Below are positions 7,311-18,800 of a stretch of DNA of 64,000 bases, in pieces. Each line of letters begins with the position of its first letter. The first letter of the stretch is position 1. Both the position numbers and the translations under genes were made by a program. The notes beneath the pieces were generated by a model that saw only the letters and a program-made list of their open reading frames with translations, was not told where the DNA came from and made no database searches. Source of the DNA: Desmonostoc geniculatum HA4340-LM1 (GTDB lineage: Bacteria > Cyanobacteriota > Cyanobacteriia > Cyanobacteriales > Nostocaceae); NCBI GenBank assembly GCA_019359545.1, contig JAHHHB010000007.1, positions 1-64,000 on the forward strand, read 5' to 3'.

Positions 7311-7383
7311 ACTTAAGAGGTTGTTTGATAAATGGTCTCTCAGAAATAAATTGATGTCAGAGCAGTTTGGTTGCTATATTTTG

Positions 7384-8340
7384 TTATTTCTGAGCAACTA
7401 AAAAAATATTGTCTGAAAACAAGTAAATTTTTCTCAAACTTTTACTAAAAGAACGGCGTATTTTTTGACTGGGAATTGCAAAAATGATATTTTCTACAAT
7501 TAACATTAAATTCAAATAAAAAACACCAATTTTGATTATTTGCTGTTCTTTATCAATGCCGATTTTAGATAGCTGTTTTGCAAATTTGGCTGGACCAGCA
7601 CTATAAATAAGTTTATATCCAAACATGATTAAGTAATTTTTTAATTCACGATATGTGTATTCTTTTAAATGCATACCCTGAGGTTTATCACACCCAAAAA
7701 CTGAGGAAATATCGTGAGGACCTGTATGCCGATGAGGTGTTGAAAAAATGTATTTTCCTTCATTTTTGAGAATTTTATGGGCGCTTTTCAAGTGTATAAT
7801 TAAATCGTCTGGATGAAAGTGTTCTATCACTTGACTAGATATTACTAAATCATAAAATTCTGTGGGTTCAAAATTATCTAAGTGTACACCATCGGAGTTC
7901 CCCCAAGATAAGTTCTGTAAAGGATCAGTTATATGTTTGGAACCACGTTCTCTTGTTATTTCTGTCGCTTTGCATTCAAATCCACATTTGGCAAAATATG
8001 ATATTATTTCTGCTTTGCCAGAACCAACCTCATAAATTTTCTGAGGTGGAGAGCCTATTACTTGTAGCCAAGCTTTATATTTTTCCCCAGGTTGAGTTTG
8101 TTTGACATCCTGTGGAAGAGAGTTTTGCCATTTTAACCATTCTATTTTACTATAAAGAGTAGTATAGGCTTGTTCAAAAACTTCCCATCTATTTTCTGAG
8201 TTAGATTTTAGAAGTTCTTTTGTCAAATTTTTTTCTAACTCCCAATGTTCAAGTATCATTTCTTCTGAAATTTCTATTTCAGGAGCCATCCGGAATACCT
8301 GTTTATAGCGAGCTATCAGTTCAAGTCCTCTGGGTTCCAT
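7384..8340 (-). CDS. Class I SAM-dependent methyltransferase
   Basis: The 318-residue protein has an N-terminal helical part of about 100 residues, then a Rossmann methyltransferase core: motif I IYEVGSGKAEIISYF, acidic strand-2 end in KATEITRE, and motif IV/V YDLVISSQVIEHFHPDDLI with post-motif KNEGKYIFSTPHRHTGPHD. The Ile-Glu-His-Phe and Pro-His-Arg-His elements suggest a sugar- or small-molecule-type methyltransferase of the Methyltransf_11/23 class. AGGAG precedes the ATG at 8340. It stands alone between repeat-rich gaps and interrupts the iron-importer genes. The substrate is unknown. It differs from the paired methyltransferases at 46-48 kb. Confidence 0.85.
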   Translation of the reverse strand: MEPRGLELIARYKQVFRMAPEIEISEEMILEHWELEKNLTKELLKSNSENRWEVFEQAYTTLYSKIEWLKWQNSLPQDVKQTQPGEKYKAWLQVIGSPPQKIYEVGSGKAEIISYFAKCGFECKATEITRERGSKHITDPLQNLSWGNSDGVHLDNFEPTEFYDLVISSQVIEHFHPDDLIIHLKSAHKILKNEGKYIFSTPHRHTGPHDISSVFGCDKPQGMHLKEYTYRELKNYLIMFGYKLIYSAGPAKFAKQLSKIGIDKEQQIIKIGVFYLNLMLIVENIIFAIPSQKIRRSFSKSLRKIYLFSDNIFLVAQK

Positions 8341-9454
8341 AACTAAACTCCTTTCGTTGAATGGGTTAATCTATAGAGTGAAATAAAGTAATGGTGTTAA
8401 ATATCAAGGCTTTATGTTGGGCTTAGCTTTGTTCTAAAAAATCTAGTAATGATTAAATGCCGTACTAATTTTGTGCCTGAATGTATTTAGTATGTAAGTA
8501 TGCACGTTATTTTTTCAAAACAGCCATAACTGTTTTGAGTATAATTTCAAAGTCTAGACGAAACGACTAATTTGCGATGGAGAGGTGCAAAATCTGAGAT
8601 GTCGAATAAAAATGATATTCAGAAAACTTATCTACATCTCTAGTTGGTAAATCCGAGACTCAACCATACTTAATTAGGATGTTTAGCTAGACCCGCTTAG
8701 TTTAGGTTAGAAGCTTTTATTTTTGTGTTTACATAGTTATTAGTGTTTCAAAAAAAGCTTATGCGTATAAGCGTAAAACAAAATCCATCAAAATCCTTGA
8801 ATGTTTTTACAAAAATTTATATAAATGTGAGATTTTGGGTATACTTCCGTCAGTTTTTGGACATTTAGCACTGCTGATGTGCGATCGCAATCCTGATTTG
8901 AGGTTTTTTATATGTAAGTATACAAGCCATCAGCCAGTACCAGTTCAATATTAAAATCTTCATCAATGAATTCTGTAATAATTTCTGACGCTGACCGAAC
9001 AATTCGCAATTCGCAGTTCGCAATTGCGGACAAAATTGTAAATTGATTATCCTTCGAGTCAAAGCCCCCACTGAAATCTTTGATTTCAGTGGACTCAAAT
9101 TAGTGGTGGGATTCAAGCCCCCACTGAAGGAACTTGCGAATTGCGAATTCACAATTGCGAATTGGTTTGACGTATCCTGTTTTGGCATCCAATTTCATGA
9201 TGTTTGAAGAAGAATACAGAATTCAGAATTCAAAATTCAGAATAAATCAGTGGGGAATTCAGACCCGCCACTGATAGCGTAGCGTTAGCGAGTACTCGCT
9301 AACGCTACGCTATCCGCTTTTTCGGTCAGAAAACATTGCTGAATTATGACGACTGACGCCTTTATTTTGTTCGATCAATTAAATTATCCTAAATTTTGTT
9401 AATGCCAATGATTTTTTCTCATAAGTGAGAAATCCAGGACTAATCCCTACTCCC
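8341..9454. other. Repeat-rich 1.1-kb intergenic region
   Basis: No gene is supported. 8341-8860 is A/T-rich with two similar TATGTAAGTAT words (about 8490 and 8910). 8990-9200 contains tandem AATTCGCAATT/GCGAATTGCGAATT motifs and GCCCCCACTGAA-type inverted repeats. 9208-9273 is the second copy of the GAATTCAGAATTC dispersed repeat. A 107-residue minus-strand ORF (8865-9188) is made mostly of these repeats and is rejected. Confidence 0.6.
9273..9314. repeat. Perfect 42-bp palindrome
   Basis: GATAGCGTAGCGTTAGCGAGT is followed directly by its exact reverse complement, with no loop. It is built from GCGTAGCGTTAGCG words that recur, in degenerate form, elsewhere in the window. It adjoins the dispersed repeat at 9208-9273. 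Confidence 0.85.
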
Positions 9455-10495
9455 TTATTTTTTCCGATTACGAATTAATAAATACAGAAAATAAGGAGCG
9501 CCAATGGCAGCAGTTATCACTCCACAAGGAAGTTCGATAGGTGCAAACAATGTTCTGCCTAAGAAGTCTGCTATCACAACAAGCACTCCCCCCAACAGTG
9601 CAGAAGTAGGAATCAAGCCTTCGTGGGTTGTACCTACTAACTGTCGTCCTAAATGAGGTGCAATTAAACCTACAAAACCAATATTGCCGGCGGTGGCGAC
9701 TCCAGCACCTGCTAAGGCTACTCCCACCAAAACGAGTAAACCACGTTGCCATTCCACCCGACTACCTAGACTTTTAGCAACATCATCTCCCAAGTTGAGA
9801 GCGTTCAAATGTCTTGCCAATGTCAAAGCCATTGGGACAAAAATAACTAACCAAGGTAATAGAGAAAAGACTTGCTCCCAAGTACGTCCATAGACACTTC
9901 CAGCTAACCAAACCAAAGCATTGCTAACGTTATAAATTTCGCCGAAGGTAATCATTAAGCTGGTTATGGCACTGGCGATCGCAGATAACCCAATACCCAT
10001 TAAAATTAACAGAATCGGCGAACTACCGTTATTCCAAGCCAGGGAGTAAATTAAAATCGCCATCAGCAAAGCACCAGCAAAAGCCGATAATGGCAAGGTG
10101 TAAATTGGTGCTGACGGAAATAAGACAATTACACTAACTGCCGCCAGACTCGCCCCAGTATTAATCCCAATAATACCGGGATCTGCCAATGGATTGCGTG
10201 TCAGTCCCTGAAAGATAGTGCCAGAAATTGCCAGCGCTACCCCCACCATCAAAGCTACAAGGGTGCGGGGTAGACGCAAATTATAAATCACGAATGTATG
10301 GTCTGGGTTTCCCGTATCTAAACTCAATAAAGTTTTCACAATATCCCCAGGTGAAATTGGATATTCACCCTGCCCTAAATTCATCACCATTGCAACTACA
10401 ATCGCTACTGCCAAACATAGCACTATGATTGGTACACGTCGGTCTATACGAAAGGATATCGTCTGGGAACGAATGACTAGCCAATCAAAATTCAT
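9455..10495 (-). CDS. FecCD-family permease of an iron-chelate importer (second subunit)
   Basis: The 346-residue protein has about ten hydrophobic segments, beginning with [21 protein letters not shown], and the family hallmarks [43 protein letters not shown] and [16 protein letters not shown]. The latter part carries the coupling region for the ATPase. Its start codon follows the stop of the preceding permease gene without a gap (TAA then ATG), so the two are translationally coupled and form a heterodimeric channel. The usual substrates are ferric siderophores, hemin or cobalamin; none can be chosen from sequence alone. Confidence 0.93.
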   Translation of the reverse strand: MNFDWLVIRSQTISFRIDRRVPIIVLCLAVAIVVAMVMNLGQGEYPISPGDIVKTLLSLDTGNPDHTFVIYNLRLPRTLVALMVGVALAISGTIFQGLTRNPLADPGIIGINTGASLAAVSVIVLFPSAPIYTLPLSAFAGALLMAILIYSLAWNNGSSPILLILMGIGLSAIASAITSLMITFGEIYNVSNALVWLAGSVYGRTWEQVFSLLPWLVIFVPMALTLARHLNALNLGDDVAKSLGSRVEWQRGLLVLVGVALAGAGVATAGNIGFVGLIAPHLGRQLVGTTHEGLIPTSALLGGVLVVIADFLGRTLFAPIELPCGVITAAIGAPYFLYLLIRNRKK

Positions 10496-11542
10496 TTATT
10501 TTTTCACCTTTGACTTAGCCAGGTAGACAAAAAAGGGCGCACCAACAAACGCTGTCATCACTCCTACAGGTAACTCCTGTGGTTTGAGCAACACACGGGC
10601 GCCAATATCTGCAACCAAAAGTAAAATAGCCCCCAAAACTGCACAATGAGGTAATATCCAACGGTAATTGGCTTTAATGTAAAATCTCACTATATGGGGA
10701 ACGACTAAACCAATAAAGCCGATTGGGCCAGCAATGGCGACGGAACTTCCTGCTAGTAAAACTACGCTGATAGCAGTTGCAATTTTTACCCAGGCTGTTT
10801 GTTGACCTAAGCCTTTAGCTACGTCTTCACCTAAACTCATGGTAGTAATTTGTCTACCAAGGGCAAAAGCCATGATTAATCCAATAAGGACAAAGGGCAA
10901 TGCTTGGAAAAACATATTGATATCGCGGCCAGCTAGTGAACCAGCTAACCAAAATCTAATTTCTTCCAAGGTGCGTTGGCTGACAATCAGAATGGCGGTG
11001 GTGATAGAAGAGATGAGAGCAGTTAAAGCTGCACCTGCTACCGTCAAATTTAATGGAGTGGCTCCTCCTCGTCCTAAGGAACCAAGGAAGTAAACTAATA
11101 TTGCCGTGGCTCCTGCCCCCAGAAATGCCACAATCGTGTAAACATCTGGGGATGCGCTACCAAAGATAAAAGTCGCTGCAACCACCGCCACTGCTGCACC
11201 CGACTGAATACCCAAAATCCCCGGATCTGCTAGGGGGTTGCGTGTTAAGCCTTGCATTAACGCTCCGGAGACTGCCAGGGCCGATCCTACAAGAATAGCA
11301 ACAAGCGATCGCGGTAATCTCACAGTCTGGATAACTAAGTGATCGTAGGAACCATCAAAGGCTATAAAAGATGTCAAAATCTTACCTAGAGGTATTTCTG
11401 CTGCACCCAGCGTCACACTGTACACCAAGCAAATTAGCAGCATACAAAGTCCCAAAATCAGACCAAATAAGGCTGATATTTGTGGCTTTTTCAATCTTCT
11501 AGGTAACATTATGCTGGCTTTTATCATGTTTATTGCTGGCAC
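10496..11542 (-). CDS. FecCD-family permease of an iron-chelate importer (first subunit)
   Basis: This 348-residue paralogue of the downstream permease shows the same family blocks: [47 protein letters not shown] and GPIGFIGLVVPHIVRF, with about ten membrane segments. Its N-terminus before the first membrane helix is basic (MPAINMIKASIMLPRRLKKP); Met-6 or Met-12 are possible later starts. It is the first gene of the pair, and its promoter must lie in the divergent region 11543-11947. The cognate binding protein and TonB-dependent receptor are absent nearby. Confidence 0.93.
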   Translation of the reverse strand: MPAINMIKASIMLPRRLKKPQISALFGLILGLCMLLICLVYSVTLGAAEIPLGKILTSFIAFDGSYDHLVIQTVRLPRSLVAILVGSALAVSGALMQGLTRNPLADPGILGIQSGAAVAVVAATFIFGSASPDVYTIVAFLGAGATAILVYFLGSLGRGGATPLNLTVAGAALTALISSITTAILIVSQRTLEEIRFWLAGSLAGRDINMFFQALPFVLIGLIMAFALGRQITTMSLGEDVAKGLGQQTAWVKIATAISVVLLAGSSVAIAGPIGFIGLVVPHIVRFYIKANYRWILPHCAVLGAILLLVADIGARVLLKPQELPVGVMTAFVGAPFFVYLAKSKVKK

Positions 11543-11947
11543 TCGAAAATATTACGCTCTGCTGGTTATGTGTTTTTTACACTGTTTTTCCGGTAATTAA
11601 ATCGTTATGGTAGGGGCGCACAGATGTGCTACCCTATCGTGGTTCAAATAGATGAAAAATACTGTAAATTACCACTCTCAACATTTAGGAGCTTCTGGTC
11701 ATTAAATTGATAATCTTTCTTGATAAATATATAGATTACATTATCATGCAACCATTTCACTATTTTTTAAACGAATCAAAGATACTCATAAAGTTTTGAT
11801 ATAGTTTCTCAACAAAGTGGTATTGTTTAGATCAACCTAAATCTGCCTTGTCAAGTTCCTGCCATAGACTTCTGCCTCCTCCTGACAAAGGACAAATGAC
11901 CAATGACGAATGACATAGGCGTTATACCTAACACATGGTGGTGCTAG
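11543..11947. promoter_or_regulatory. Divergent promoter region between importer and acylase genes
   Basis: The region carries a degenerate copy of the GTAGGGGCGCACA...-type palindrome (about 11611-11637) and an A/T-rich block at 11704-11750 with TTGATAAT, TTGATAAA and ATTATCA words. These resemble half-sites of the ferric-uptake-regulator box, but the match is loose and no full box is claimed. Confidence 0.3.
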
Positions 11948-14053
11948 ATGAGGATTGATATTTTACTCAAGATTTACAGAAGAAAATCAATACGCGTTTT
12001 ACCCTTAATACTCAGTTTGATACTGGTTTTGTTCCTGGGTCGCCAGACTATAGCTGTACCAACAAAATCTACAGAGATATTATGGGATACTTATGGTATT
12101 CCGCATATTTACGGAAAAGATGACCAAAGTGCATTTTATGCCTTTGGTTGGGCACAAATGCAAAGTCATGGAGATTTGCTGTTGCGTCTATATGGTCAAG
12201 CACGGGGACGTGCGGCCGAATACTGGGGTGAGGAATATCTAGAGTCAGATCGTTGGGTACTGTCTATGGGAGTACCAGAACGGGCTAGTAGTTGGTACAA
12301 AGCACAAAATCCCACTTTTCGCAAGTATCTAGATGCTTTTGCATCTGGGATCAATGCTTATGCTGACCAAAATCCGAAGTTGATTGACGATCGCGTTAAG
12401 ACAGTCCTACCAGTCAAGGCAGAAGATGTCATGGCTCACTTACATCGAGTACTCAATTTCACCTTTGTGGTTGATCCGGGGCCAGTATTCGACTTGAGCA
12501 AACAAAAGCTGCAAGCAGGATCTAATGGTTGGGCGATCGCACCAACTCATTCTGCTAGTGGGAAAGCCATGTTACTAGCCAACCCGCATCTACCCTGGTC
12601 GGATTTATTTTTGTGGTACGAAGCCCAAATCACCACACCGGGAATTGACGCTTATGGAGCCACACTTGTAGGTATTCCCGTATTGGCGATCGCTTTTAAC
12701 AACAATTTGGGTTGGACTCACACCGTTAACACCTATGATGGTTGGGATTTGTATGAACTCGCCCTGGCAGATAATGGCTACCGCTTTGATGGCAAAGTTC
12801 GCAAATTCCTTGCCAAAACCCTGTCGTTGAAGGTGAAGCAGAAAGATGCCTCCCTACAAGAACAACGGTTACTAGTCAAGAGTTCCATCCACGGGCCTGT
12901 GATAGGTGAGAAAAATGGTAAAGCCTTAGCACTGAGAGTTGCCGGTCTTGACCGACCAGGCGTACTCCAACAGTGGTGGGATATGGCACGAGCCAAAAAC
13001 CTCAACCAATTTGAAAACGCACTCAAACGCCTACAACTATCGATGTTTACGGTGATGTATGCCGATAGAGAAGGACATATTATGCATCTATTCAACGGTC
13101 AAGTTCCAGTACGTCAAGAAGGAGATTTTGCGTATTGGCAAGGCGTGATTCCTGGGGATACATCTAAAACTTTATGGACAAAAATCCATCCATACCAAGA
13201 TTTACCGCGCATAGTCGATCCTAAAAGTGGTTGGTTACAAAATACTAACGATCCACCTTGGACAACTACATTCCCAACCGCCATCAAAGCAGATAATTAC
13301 CCGGCTTACATGGCACCTCGTTTCATGGATTTCCGCTCACAACGTTCTGTGAGAATGTTGGCTGAGGATGACAAAATCTCTTTTGATGAAATGATTGCAT
13401 ACAAGCACTCGACCCGTATGGAAATGGCCGATCGCCTGTTGGATGATTTAATTCCTGCTGCCCGCAAGTACGGCCAGGACTTGGGACAAAAAGCAGCTAA
13501 TGTTCTGGAAACCTGGGATCGGCAAGCCAATGCAGATAGTCGAGGAGCAGTACTATTTGCCTTTTGGGTTCAACAGCTCGACTTAGATAAGACATTTAGT
13601 CAACCTTGGAGTGAAAAATCTCCACGCACCACACCGGATGGTTTAGCTGATCCCCAAAGTGCAGTTGCAACACTCGAAGCAGTAGCAGCACAAATAGAAA
13701 AGACCTATGGAACTATTGATGTGGCATGGGGAGATGTTTTTCGCCTACGTTATGGCAACATAGATTTACCTGGCAATGGTGGACCAGATCCTCTTGGCAT
13801 CTTCCGAAACCTCTATTCATCACCCCAGTCAGATGGGAAGTTTAAATCCGAGGCTGGCGATTCCTATGTTGCGGCCATTGAATTTTCTAACCCTGTGCGA
13901 GCAATGGCACTCACCAGCTACGGCAATGCAACTCAACCGGGATCGCCCCACATTGGTGACCAGTTAAACATGTTCGCCAAGAAAAAATTGCGTCCTGTGT
14001 GGCGCGATCGCTCTGATATCCTTGCCCATCTAGAAGCACGAAAAGTATTCTAA
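11948..14053 (+). CDS. Exported penicillin-acylase-family Ntn hydrolase (acyl-homoserine-lactone/amide acylase type)
   Basis: Residues 1-37 form a signal peptide (basic [13 protein letters not shown], then a hydrophobic core). The mature protein has the family opening [17 protein letters not shown] and the maturation site G191-S192 in GSNGWAIAP; cleavage before Ser-192 would free the nucleophile and yield alpha and beta chains. Further family blocks are [31 protein letters not shown] and the C-terminal [14 protein letters not shown]. Relatives cleave the amide of acyl-homoserine lactones, lipopeptides or penicillins in the periplasm. Whether it processes a precursor from the nearby polyketide locus is unknown. 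It is transcribed alone, divergently from the iron importer. Confidence 0.9.
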   Translation: MRIDILLKIYRRKSIRVLPLILSLILVLFLGRQTIAVPTKSTEILWDTYGIPHIYGKDDQSAFYAFGWAQMQSHGDLLLRLYGQARGRAAEYWGEEYLESDRWVLSMGVPERASSWYKAQNPTFRKYLDAFASGINAYADQNPKLIDDRVKTVLPVKAEDVMAHLHRVLNFTFVVDPGPVFDLSKQKLQAGSNGWAIAPTHSASGKAMLLANPHLPWSDLFLWYEAQITTPGIDAYGATLVGIPVLAIAFNNNLGWTHTVNTYDGWDLYELALADNGYRFDGKVRKFLAKTLSLKVKQKDASLQEQRLLVKSSIHGPVIGEKNGKALALRVAGLDRPGVLQQWWDMARAKNLNQFENALKRLQLSMFTVMYADREGHIMHLFNGQVPVRQEGDFAYWQGVIPGDTSKTLWTKIHPYQDLPRIVDPKSGWLQNTNDPPWTTTFPTAIKADNYPAYMAPRFMDFRSQRSVRMLAEDDKISFDEMIAYKHSTRMEMADRLLDDLIPAARKYGQDLGQKAANVLETWDRQANADSRGAVLFAFWVQQLDLDKTFSQPWSEKSPRTTPDGLADPQSAVATLEAVAAQIEKTYGTIDVAWGDVFRLRYGNIDLPGNGGPDPLGIFRNLYSSPQSDGKFKSEAGDSYVAAIEFSNPVRAMALTSYGNATQPGSPHIGDQLNMFAKKKLRPVWRDRSDILAHLEARKVF

Positions 14054-14062
14054 TCAGGACTT

Positions 14063-14190
14063 ATATCATGTCCGGTTGAAGACTTATCATTAAGGCAGCA
14101 GGGGGGCAGAGGAGCTCTTGAGCAGAGGGGAAGGGTTTTTGGTTTTCTGCATAGATTCGGGAATCATAACTAATTAGCCGGACATGATAT
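14063..14190. mobile_element. MITE-like element, 128 bp, 13-bp terminal inverted repeats
   Basis: ATATCATGTCCGG at 14063-14075 is exactly inverted as CCGGACATGATAT at 14178-14190. The outer flanks (GGACTT on the left, TACGCAC on the right) would rejoin as GGACTTACGC, a word also found intact at about 60239-60248, so the element probably entered a pre-existing repeat at a TA dinucleotide. There is no coding capacity inside. Confidence 0.6.
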
Positions 14191-14224
14191 TACGCACAAG
14201 TAACGGAACGAACCACAATCCTCG

Positions 14225-14252
14225 GTAGGGGCGCACAGATGTGCGCCCCTAC
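14225..14252. repeat. Perfect 13-bp inverted repeat of the GTAGGGGCGCACA type
   Basis: GTAGGGGCGCACA and TGTGCGCCCCTAC flank a GA loop. Related but imperfect copies occur at about 11611, 58752 and 61275, so this is a dispersed palindromic repeat. Confidence 0.8.
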
Positions 14253-14406
14253 AACGTGGTCTATGTATCTGAAAATTGCTGTAGCACGTCATATTACTGG
14301 TGGGCTTTTAAACTTCCCAGTATTTCTTGTAATTTTGGTTTTTATTCGTTATCGAGGCTTGTTGTAAACTTATTGTAATTTTTCAAAGTCTGTGAGGTCT
14401 AAAACC

Positions 14407-15759
14407 ATGACTCATGCTTGCTGTGGTCCTGGCTACGCTTCTCCAGAAGCAGCCACCAAAGCTCAAAAAGAAAAGGTGCTTTATGCGATCGCCCTTTATA
14501 CTGGTACTGGTATCGAAGAACCAGATTATCTCGCCACCGTAGACGTTGACCCCAATTCCCCCACCTATTCCCAAGTGATTCATCGTCTATCTATGCCTTA
14601 CATTGGCGATGAGTTACATCACTTTGGCTGGAATGCTTGTAGTTCTTGTCACGATGACGCTAGTAAATTACGTAGATTTACGGTGATACCTGGGCAACGT
14701 TCTAGCCGCATCTATATTGTTGATACCGCAGATACCAAAGCGCCAAAGCTGCACAAGGTCATTGAACCACAAGAAATTCAAGAAAAAACTAATTTAACTG
14801 CCGCGCACACAGTACACTGCCTAGCAGATGGTCATGTGATGATTTCCATGCTCGGCGACAGTGAGGGAAATGGTCCTGGTGGCTTTTTGTTACTGGATGA
14901 AAATTTTGATATTGCTGGACGTTGGGAACGTCAGGCCGATGGGATGCGGTTTAACTATGACTTTTGGTATCAACCCCGTCATAACGTCATGGTCAGTAGT
15001 GAGTGGGGCGCACCCAAAACCTATTATCCAGGTTTTGACCTCAACGATGTAGCAGCCGACAACTATGGTCATCATATACATTTCTGGAATTGGTCAACAC
15101 GGGAAATTATCCAAAGTTTTGACTTAGGAGAAGAAGGATTAATTCCCTTAGAAGTGCGCTTTCACCATAACCCCGACAGCACTCATGGATTTGTGGCGGC
15201 AGCACTCAGTAGTAATGTTTGGCATTGGCACAAACCTAACGGCCATTGGGAAATAGAGAAAGTAATTGATATACCTTCACAAGAAGTGGAAGGTTGGCCG
15301 ATACCAGTGCCATCGCTGATTACAGATATCTTGATTTCAATGTGCGATCGCTATATTTACTTTTCCAATTGGCTGCATGGAGATATCCGCCAATATGATA
15401 TCAGTGACCCAGCCCATCCCCAACTTACTGGTCAAGTTTGGTGCGGTGGTTTGTTAGGTAACAGTGGTGAAGTTCAAGGTCATAAATTAGCTGGCGGGCC
15501 GCAAATGCTACAGCTGAGTCTGGATGGTAAACGGCTTTATGTGACGAATTCCCTATTTAGCACTTGGGATAATCAGTTTTATCCTGATTTATCTAAAACC
15601 GGCTCATATTTATTACAGATTGACTGCGACACTGAAAATGGCGGACTAAAAATCAACGAAGACTTCTACGTTGACTTTGGCAAGGAACCAGCAGGTCCCT
15701 CTCGCGCTCACGAGATGCGCTATCCTGGCGGTGATTGCACTTCAGATATTTGGATCTAA
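14407..15759 (+). CDS. SBP56/selenium-binding-protein-family methanethiol oxidase
   Basis: The start is placed at ATG 14407 ([16 protein letters not shown]) because GAGG lies nine bases upstream; a GTG at 14392 would add five residues. The 450-residue protein matches SBP56 throughout: the N-terminal [66 protein letters not shown] and the C-terminal [22 protein letters not shown]. The many conserved His residues suit the copper-dependent methanethiol-oxidase activity known for family members; the Cys residues explain the older name selenium-binding. It is cytosolic, probably monocistronic, and ends in a hairpin terminator shared with the convergent RTX gene. Confidence 0.95.
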   Translation: MTHACCGPGYASPEAATKAQKEKVLYAIALYTGTGIEEPDYLATVDVDPNSPTYSQVIHRLSMPYIGDELHHFGWNACSSCHDDASKLRRFTVIPGQRSSRIYIVDTADTKAPKLHKVIEPQEIQEKTNLTAAHTVHCLADGHVMISMLGDSEGNGPGGFLLLDENFDIAGRWERQADGMRFNYDFWYQPRHNVMVSSEWGAPKTYYPGFDLNDVAADNYGHHIHFWNWSTREIIQSFDLGEEGLIPLEVRFHHNPDSTHGFVAAALSSNVWHWHKPNGHWEIEKVIDIPSQEVEGWPIPVPSLITDILISMCDRYIYFSNWLHGDIRQYDISDPAHPQLTGQVWCGGLLGNSGEVQGHKLAGGPQMLQLSLDGKRLYVTNSLFSTWDNQFYPDLSKTGSYLLQIDCDTENGGLKINEDFYVDFGKEPAGPSRAHEMRYPGGDCTSDIWI

Positions 15760-15776
15760 GCGCTCCCAAGCGTTGG

Positions 15777-15815
15777 TTGTAACCAGACCCAAAAGTTCTC
15801 AGGGTCTGGTTACAA
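15777..15815. terminator. 14-bp hairpin between convergent genes
   Basis: TTGTAACCAGACCC pairs perfectly with GGGTCTGGTTACAA around an 11-base loop, between the stop of the SBP56 gene and the stop of the RTX gene. No long T-run follows, so it may act as a bidirectional structural terminator. Confidence 0.65.
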
Positions 15816-15845
15816 AATCCTAAAAAATTGAGCTGATTGTCTGCT

Positions 15846-18800
15846 CTAGGCAGCAGAGAAATCCCAGACATTCAGGGTGCTGGATTGAACATTAATTAAT
15901 GTAGCCAATAGCTCTTTAGTTTCACTAATGGCGATCGCAGTATCCTTAGAACTTTGGGTAATGCTCAGTTGTCCAAAGGTAAGACCGTTGCGTAATCCAA
16001 TAAAGTCCTGACCCTTGACAAAATTGTAAATAATGTCACTGCCAGCACCAGGATAAAGTACGAATTGATCGATTCCCGCACTACCATACAGGGTATCATT
16101 ACCAAATCCACCATCTAGGACTGAGTTTCCGCTACCCGCAACCAGTAGGTCACCACCGTTGCCACCTAAGAGAATATCTCTGTAAGCGATATCCTGGAAC
16201 TGGGGTTTGCCATTATCATCTACAGGAATCTTTGCCAGAGAATCTGTAGGAATTTTTTGATTATCCCCTGGAATATTTTCGCCGTAAAGTTTGTCATTAC
16301 CGTTACCGCCTACTAGGTAGTCATCGCCCTGGCCACCGATTAGGGTATCATTGCCATCATTACCATTGAGATAGTCATTGCCAGCACCAGCATCAAGGTA
16401 GTCGTTGCCACTGCCGTAGAAGTCATAACCATTATCAACACGATTAAATTGATTGCCGTTATAGCCGTAGCCATCACCGAAATCACCATAGAGGAAATCG
16501 TCGCCTTCTCCACCCAAGAGCGAGTCATTGCCGAAGCCGCCCTCTAAATAGTCATGACCACTACCGCCATCTAGGGTATCGTTATTATAGCCACGACTTT
16601 CATCGAACTGGCCCTGAATTTTATTGCTTTGACCTGCAAAAAATGGAAAATCGCCAAAGAGGAAATCATTTCCTTCACCACCTAACAGAGAGTCTCTACC
16701 CAGACTACCCTCTAGATAATCATCACCAGCGCCAGCAATCAGAGTATCGTTACCACTGTATAAAGTAGAAGTGTCCTCACCAGTAATTAATTGGTCATCG
16801 CCAATTAGGAGATCGCTACCGTCACCACCGATGAGTGAGTCATTACCGAAGCCACCATAAAGGTTGTCATTGCCAATACCGCCATCAAGGGTATCGTTAT
16901 TGCCGGACAAGGTGTCACCATAACCATTACCGTAGGTATGAGTATCATCATCGCCATAAAGGAAATCATTGCCTTCACCACCCAACAAGTAATCACTGCC
17001 AAGTCCACCTACTAACAGGTCATTGTCTGCACCACCGTCGAGGGAGTCTATACCATTGCGACCATAGAGTTGGTCATCGCCAGTGCCACCATTCAAGACA
17101 TCATTGCCGATATCGCCATCAAGTAAGTCTCGCCCTGCTTGTCCGTAGAGGCGGTCATCACTGCCTTGACCATAGAGGAAGTCATCACCTTCACCACCGT
17201 CTAAGAAGTCACTATTTGCACCACCATAAATGAAATCATTTCCTTGCTGACCATAGAGTTGGTCATTGCCATCGTTGCCATACAGCAAATCGTTACCTTG
17301 GCCGCCATCTAAAAAGTCATCTCCGGCTTGACCAGTTAGATGGTCATCACCCGCTTGGCCATAGAGAACATCGTTGCCATCACCACCGTCGAGTTCGTCA
17401 TTGCCATCGCCACCATCAAGTTTGTCATCGCCCGCTTGACCAAGTAGCGTATCTTGACCTGCACCGCCGAACAGTCCATCGTTACCATCGCCGCCTTCTA
17501 GATAGTCATCTCCACTTTGACCGTAGAGGATATCATTATCGGTATTGCCGTAAAGGGAGTCATTACCGTCGCCCCCATCTAGATAGTCATTACCCGAACC
17601 ACCATACAAACTATCTGTACCTGCTTGACCAAAGAGGCGATCGTTATTAGCGTTACCAAATAGTACATCATTACCGTCACCACCTTCTAGCAGGTCATTG
17701 CCAGAGTCGCCATATAGTTGGTCATCGCCAAGGCGACCATAGAGTTGGTCATCACCATCTCCACCGTAGAGATTGTCCACTCCTTGACCACCATCTAGCA
17801 GATCGTCACCCTTGTCTCCGAACAGCTGGTCATTGTCATTTTCACCGTAGAGTTGGTCGTTGCCATCATCTCCAGAGATGATGTCGATACCATTGCCACC
17901 ATAAAGGCGATCGTTACCTTCGTTACCATGTAGGGTATCATCCCCGGCTTCACCGTAGATTAAGTCATTACCACCCAATCCACAGATTTGGTTATTCCCG
18001 GCATCGCCTTGCAGATAGTCGTCGTATTCTGAACCTTCTAGGTTTTCAATACCTGTCAACACATCTCCCTTGGCATCTCCAGCCGAGCCTGTTCCTGTGG
18101 TCAGGCTGACTGCAACTCCACTTCCTGAATTAAAATAGGAAGCTGTATCAACGCCAATAAATCCGAATATGGTTGTGCCGAAGAAACCGCCATCCAAGGT
18201 ATCAGCACCTTTACCACCAACTAAGAAGTCGTCACCGTCATCGCCTCTGATAATGTCGTCTCCATCTTCACCAAAGAGGATGTCATCTCCACCGCCTCCA
18301 GATACTGTATCCTTACCTCCACCTGCGTAGATGGCGTTCTTGTTGATGTCACCTGTGAGTTGGTCATTAAAGTTAGAACCGATGATATTTTCTATACTAT
18401 TGAGGGCATCGATCGCACCAAATCCATCAAAGGCGATACCCAATCCTGGGGTGAAGAGAAATCCTAAAGTAACTGTGACTCCCTTGGGATCGCGGCGGTA
18501 GCTAACTGTATCAATGCCCTCGTTACCATCCAGTACATCGAAGCCAGCGTTGCCAACTAGCAGGTCATTACCGCTTAAGCCTTCAATAGCGTTGGTTTCG
18601 GAGTTGCCAATTAAAATGTCATCAAAGATTGAACCGACAATGTTTTCTACGTTTCTCAGGGTATCTACGTTTCCATATCCATCGTAGGCAGTACCTGCAT
18701 TAATCCCAAATTCTGGTTCTAGGTCGGTTGGTATGGTTCTTTCACTGATACAATCTATGTGGATAGAACCACCAGGGTTGCTGTAGCCGCTCTGTTCATC

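Larger units (their letters stand above)
6498..7383. other. Gene-free 886-bp region with a MITE-like element
   Basis: No credible ORF is present. It holds a run of GGATTTTAGATTTTAGATTT just upstream of the FecE gene, a 150-bp element with terminal inverted repeats (7106-7255) and a strong hairpin (7278-7310). The gap separates the importer ATPase from its permeases. Confidence 0.6.

Noticed and set aside
8865-9188. 107-residue minus-strand ORF
   Set aside because: Most of it is translated AATTCGCAATT and CCCCCACTGAA repeats; no independent coding evidence.
16835-17233. 132-residue His/Arg-rich plus-strand ORF opposite the RTX gene
   Set aside because: It is the antisense reading of the repeated GGxGxDxLx codons, with strongly repetitive composition and no start signal.
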